A DNA stretch of 64,000 bases, taken from positions 186,001 to 250,000 of the forward strand of contig NW_019775412.1 of assembly GCF_001039355.2 (NCBI RefSeq), in the 5' to 3' direction. Of this stretch, positions 61,849 through 64,000 are shown piece after piece. Origin of the DNA: Lingula anatina (lineage: Eukaryota; Brachiopoda; Lingulata; Lingulida; Lingulidae). Below the pieces are notes generated by a model. The model was not told the DNA's origin and ran no database searches. It saw only the letters and a list, made by a program, of their open reading frames with translations. The translations under genes were made by a program, and so were the position numbers. Numbering within the stretch: position 1 is the stretch's first letter; every line of letters starts with the position of its first letter.

Positions 61849-64000
61849 GGGGGGAGGGGGGAACTTAAAAGTATGTCCTGGATCAGGCCTGATGTACAGC
61901 TGTGTGTGATGTGACTGTCACTTTAGTTTGAGGAATGTATGTATCCTACATGTACCACTGCCTTCTGTATTCCCTTCACTGCAGAGTTTTGTCTTTTTAT
62001 CACATATATTGTGAAAATATTTTTTAAATCATTTACTTAATTTCTGTTTCATATTCCCTTTCACCAAGCCATTGTCTCTTTATTTTTTGCTTTGAATCTG
62101 ACAAACTCCAGGTGCTGTGGCAACATACTCATGATTTTAAATCTTCATAATTACGATAAGTATGCCTGCATTATGACACATTAAGCAGCAGTTTCATTTT
62201 CACTTTGCTGAGGTCATGTGTCACATTCTGCTATTGACAGGAATCAGACTGCACCAGTATATCAGTGTTCACATGGCCAGTGATTTAGTTGCCTTGTAGG
62301 CATTTTATTTATGCATTCAATTATTTTCTGTAAACTGGTCATCTGATGAGGCTGTAAATTGGTCAGATATCTGGTCCAAGAAGGTCCTCATCTGACCAGA
62401 TGTTCAGATTTGTGCGTGCCAGGTCTGGGGGCCAAGCATGCTGTTATGTCACCACATCACAGAGTTCAGTATAATATTGTATATTGTTCAATCACTGCTC
62501 TTGAGACACAACATGGTGACTTCTTGTTATTGGACTCGTTGTACGGTTGTTTTGATTTTAAATTGTTACATGGCATCTTGATTTTTTTCCTTGATATTCA
62601 AGGCTAAGTTTTTCTCATGGACTTTTTCTGCCTTTACTCCCTAAACTGGTTCATATATGTAAAAACCAGTATTTGCTTTGAACAGTATGTTGATTTAATC
62701 AGGAAAAAATGAAACACAAGGAAATATTTAGATTTAGAAAAAAAAAAATGCATGTCAAGTAGATTTTAGCAATGAGAATGAAATATATGGTAATCATAAA
62801 GATTTTATTTACCATGTAATTCTAATGAAACATTATTTCATTGTACAAGACCATTAAGCTATAATAGATGTATTATTTAGTTTTGAAAGGGGGGGGGGCT
62901 AAAGTTGTTCATATATTCTCCTTTATATAAAATATTGTAAGCTAACTAATAGACCTTAATATTTTAAATTCTTATAAACCATGTACTATATATTCTTCCA
63001 GCACACACTGCGCCTGGATCCTGGCGACAGGTACTCTGTGCAAGAGAGTCTTCAGCACCCAGCCTTCCAGACAGAGAATCTCCTCAACAGGAACAGAGCA
63101 CCAGTCAAGATGGCTGACGGCAGGCACCCTTCCAACAAGAAGAGGAAGAGTGAAGCTTCTGAAAGGTGCTGTTCTGTGACTCTTTGTCTTCTTAATTTTG
63201 GAGTGTTTAGATACATGAGTTACTTATAGAATGCTGGAAAAGAAATATATGTCAAAAAAGAGAATATATGTCTGATGCAGATGTACAACAGAAATAATAT
63301 TTTTATATGGATTATAAATTGACCCTTAGCAACATTACCTAATTATTTGGATAAATGTGATTCACACTATGTAATTGTTTGTTATATTTAAAATATGAAA
63401 ACTTTTGATAAGTTTTATAGTCTGTGCAAATATTGTACTATTTCAGTGAAAATTATTTACCTGATTATTATTTCAGAATTGAAAGTGAAAGTCAGCCAAA
63501 CATCATAAGTCAACAGTATCAGCAGCAATTACAACAGCATCAGAGACCACCCACAGTGACAATAAACAACAACAAACAGGAATCACAACAACAACAACAA
63601 CAACAACAACAACAGTCGATACATCTACAGCTTGGTGACAATACAACACAGCAATCTTCCACGGAGCAGAGGAACGCCACTCCAACCATTGCTCTGCCTG
63701 GAGATGGCGGCCACAGCGAGACTTATAAAAAATACATGAAAACTGCACAGCAGAAATCAGACCCCCATCAGCATCACCAGCACCAGCATCAGCATCAGCA
63801 GGATGATTACAATGACAGTAAAGCTGACACTGATATGGTGAAGGCAAGGAAGAACGAAATCAATCAGAGACTGAACCAAGAGAACAGTCAAGGCGACGAC
63901 GGGCCGATGGAGTGCTCTCATAGTGATCCACATGAAAGAAATCAGGAGGACAGGACTCCGTCACCCCCTCCAGCTTCCCCTTCTCCTCCTCCTCTGAAGG
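45505..64000 (+). CDS. CDKL5: CDKL5 (cyclin-dependent kinase-like 5), 5' part, runs off window
   Basis: Ser/Thr kinase of the CDKL branch of CMGC kinases, acting on microtubule and ciliary/neuronal proteins in other animals. Exons: 45505-45541, 49212-49246, 54570-54615, 58005-58141, 58452-58572, 59613-59672, 59973-60063, 60321-60510, 60876-60956, 63002-63165, 63477-64000 (incomplete); phases agree and give about 495 residues so far. Motifs: glycine loop GVVGEGAYGVV, VAIKKF lysine, [11 protein letters not shown], catalytic HRDIKPEN (D split by intron 5), DFG in LCDFGFARN, activation TDY in [15 protein letters not shown], then [20 protein letters not shown]. The start [18 protein letters not shown] and PRF(N/H)GL(K/R)FP closely match vertebrate CDKL5. 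The kinase domain ends near residue 290, followed by a basic KKRKSE segment, Q10 (63586-63615), a His/Gln-rich stretch and a Ser/Pro-rich tail. Human CDKL5 is about 960-1030 aa, so roughly half lies beyond the right edge. Confidence 0.96.
46651..47263. mobile_element. TIR element, 613 bp, TA-flanked (Tc1/mariner-like MITE)
   Basis: The left end TAGACTCGCCCTTCAAGAAA (continuing TCGACG, 26 nt) is matched by the inverted right end 47238-47263 with one mismatch (TAGACTTGCC). A second inner inverted pair carries ACCGGAAGTGCG (near 46697) and CGCACTTCCGGT (near 47023). The element begins with TA and ends with TA, consistent with TA target duplication. No transposase ORF, so nonautonomous. It lies in CDKL5 intron 1. 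Confidence 0.75.
48444..48610. mobile_element. Small TIR element, 167 bp, CAGGGGCGGAT ends (hAT-like)
   Basis: Left end CAGGGGCGGATTTAG and right end TGAATCCGCCCCTG are inverted repeats, flanked by a direct repeat of at least CATCT (48439-48443 and 48611-48615). Internally GGAAGACGGTCA occurs twice (near 48478 and 48531) with a third diverged copy (GGAAGACTGTCA). The terminal motif resembles hAT-superfamily ends; a full 8-bp target duplication is not clear because the flanks are CT-rich. In CDKL5 intron 1. Confidence 0.65.
49043..49099 (+). repeat. (AAAT)n microsatellite
   Basis: About 14 perfect tetranucleotide units ending about 110 bp upstream of CDKL5 exon 2. Confidence 0.95.
49946..50185. 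mobile_element. Hairpin MITE 2 (240 bp), AGGGACC ends
   Basis: Ends AGGGACC and GGTCCCT. Internal arms GACCTAGCTAAT...GGGGACTCTTGCTGAATGC (from about 49971) and the complementary GCATTCAGCAAGAGTCCCC...TTAGCTAGGTC (about 50122-50159) are near-perfect inverted repeats around a ~75-nt loop. Same end motif and architecture as MITE 1. In CDKL5 intron 2. Confidence 0.75.
53012..53058 (+). repeat. (CA)n(GA)n microsatellite
   Basis: A CA tract followed by a short GA tract in CDKL5 intron 2. Confidence 0.9.
54350..54409 (+). repeat. (TA)n microsatellite
   Basis: About 30 perfect TA units in CDKL5 intron 2. Confidence 0.95.
54616..58004 (+). other. CDKL5 intron 3 (3.4 kb)
   Basis: Noncoding between exons 3 and 4; contains the dispersed repeat copy at 56177-56272 and otherwise nothing recognised. 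Confidence 0.7.
56177..56272 (+). repeat. Dispersed repeat fragment (copy in CDKL5 intron 3)
   Basis: Partner of 15590-15690; same orientation, diverged with several indels. The family is not identified. Confidence 0.5.
58538..59477 (+). repeat. 46-bp minisatellite, 20 full copies, amplified exon-intron junction of CDKL5
   Basis: The unit begins CCACTGGTGCCACACTAATG and comprises the last 35 nt of CDKL5 exon 5 (to 58572) plus the first 11 nt of intron 5 (GTAAGTTATAT). Units start every 46 bp from 58538 to 59412, followed by a 20-nt partial copy (59458-59477). They are nearly identical; the last carries GTAAGCTATAT. Each unit contains a complete splice donor GGG|GTAAGT. A (GT)n tract follows at 59491-59517. 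Confidence 0.97.
60079..60286 (+). repeat. Degenerate CT-rich intronic tandem repeat
   Basis: About ten diverged units of the type TCTTCTTCTAAAATATTG fill CDKL5 intron 7 between the exon ending 60063 and the acceptor at 60320. Pyrimidine-rich in the sense direction. Confidence 0.7.
60957..63001 (+). other. CDKL5 intron 9 (2 kb)
   Basis: Interrupts the kinase C-lobe between IDFMK and HTLRLDP. Holds the 79-bp-spaced direct repeat and a T run followed by G (about 61816-61860). No exon is needed here, because the flanking residues are adjacent in vertebrate CDKL5. Confidence 0.75.
61400..61506 (+). repeat. 79-bp-spaced direct repeat in CDKL5 intron
   Basis: A 28-nt segment beginning CCTCTGTTCTCAAGTCCACT occurs at 61400-61427 and again, identically, at 61479-61506, consistent with a small tandem duplication. 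Confidence 0.7.

Noticed and set aside
63503-63847. 114-aa minus-strand frame with a poly-Val run
   Set aside because: Antisense of the CAA-repeat CDKL5 exon.

Overview
The window is nuclear DNA from a bilaterian animal, most likely a marine invertebrate. The evidence is AT-rich sequence, spliced genes with GT-AG introns from about 0.2 to 5 kb, abundant microsatellites, small inverted-repeat transposons, an intron-bearing tRNA-Arg(UCU), and orthologues of three conserved animal genes. Phylum cannot be fixed from sequence alone; a lophotrochozoan such as a mollusc would fit. Exon boundaries were placed by hand and checked for reading phase: RRP8 sums to 1998 nt, ILK to 1353 nt, and the two small peptide genes to 288 and 345 nt, all exact multiples of three.

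Layout. (1) 685-4501, minus: RRP8, a nucleolar rRNA methyltransferase. (2) 5342-16636, plus: ILK, the integrin-linked pseudokinase, divergent from RRP8 across an ~840 bp shared 5' region with a CACGTG E-box and an ETS site. The same head-to-head pair exists in human. An extra 69-nt ILK-like exon lies in ILK intron 9. (3) 17.5-37 kb: a gene-poor stretch with two small secreted, basic, furin-site-containing peptide genes (21155-21711 and 35237-35991). They are clearly related in signal peptide, intron positions and C-terminus and are unrecognised here. An intron-containing tRNA-Arg lies between them. (4) 37.3-44.4 kb: an N gap plus near-identical blocks, best explained as two haplotypes placed in tandem by the assembler. 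(5) 45505 to the window end, plus: the N-terminal kinase part of CDKL5, eleven coding exons so far, running off the right edge. In its fifth intron the exon-5/intron junction, including the splice donor, has been amplified into 20 tandem 46-bp copies.

How the genes relate. RRP8 and ILK probably share promoter DNA but work in unrelated processes (rRNA base methylation; focal-adhesion scaffolding). CDKL5 is a neuronal/ciliary kinase in other animals. The two peptide genes look like a local tandem duplication of a secreted propeptide, and are the best candidate for something undescribed. Mobile-element content is modest: two hairpin MITEs sharing AGGGACC ends, a 613-bp TA-flanked TIR element, a 167-bp element with CAGGGGCGGAT ends, and a hairpin in an RRP8 intron.
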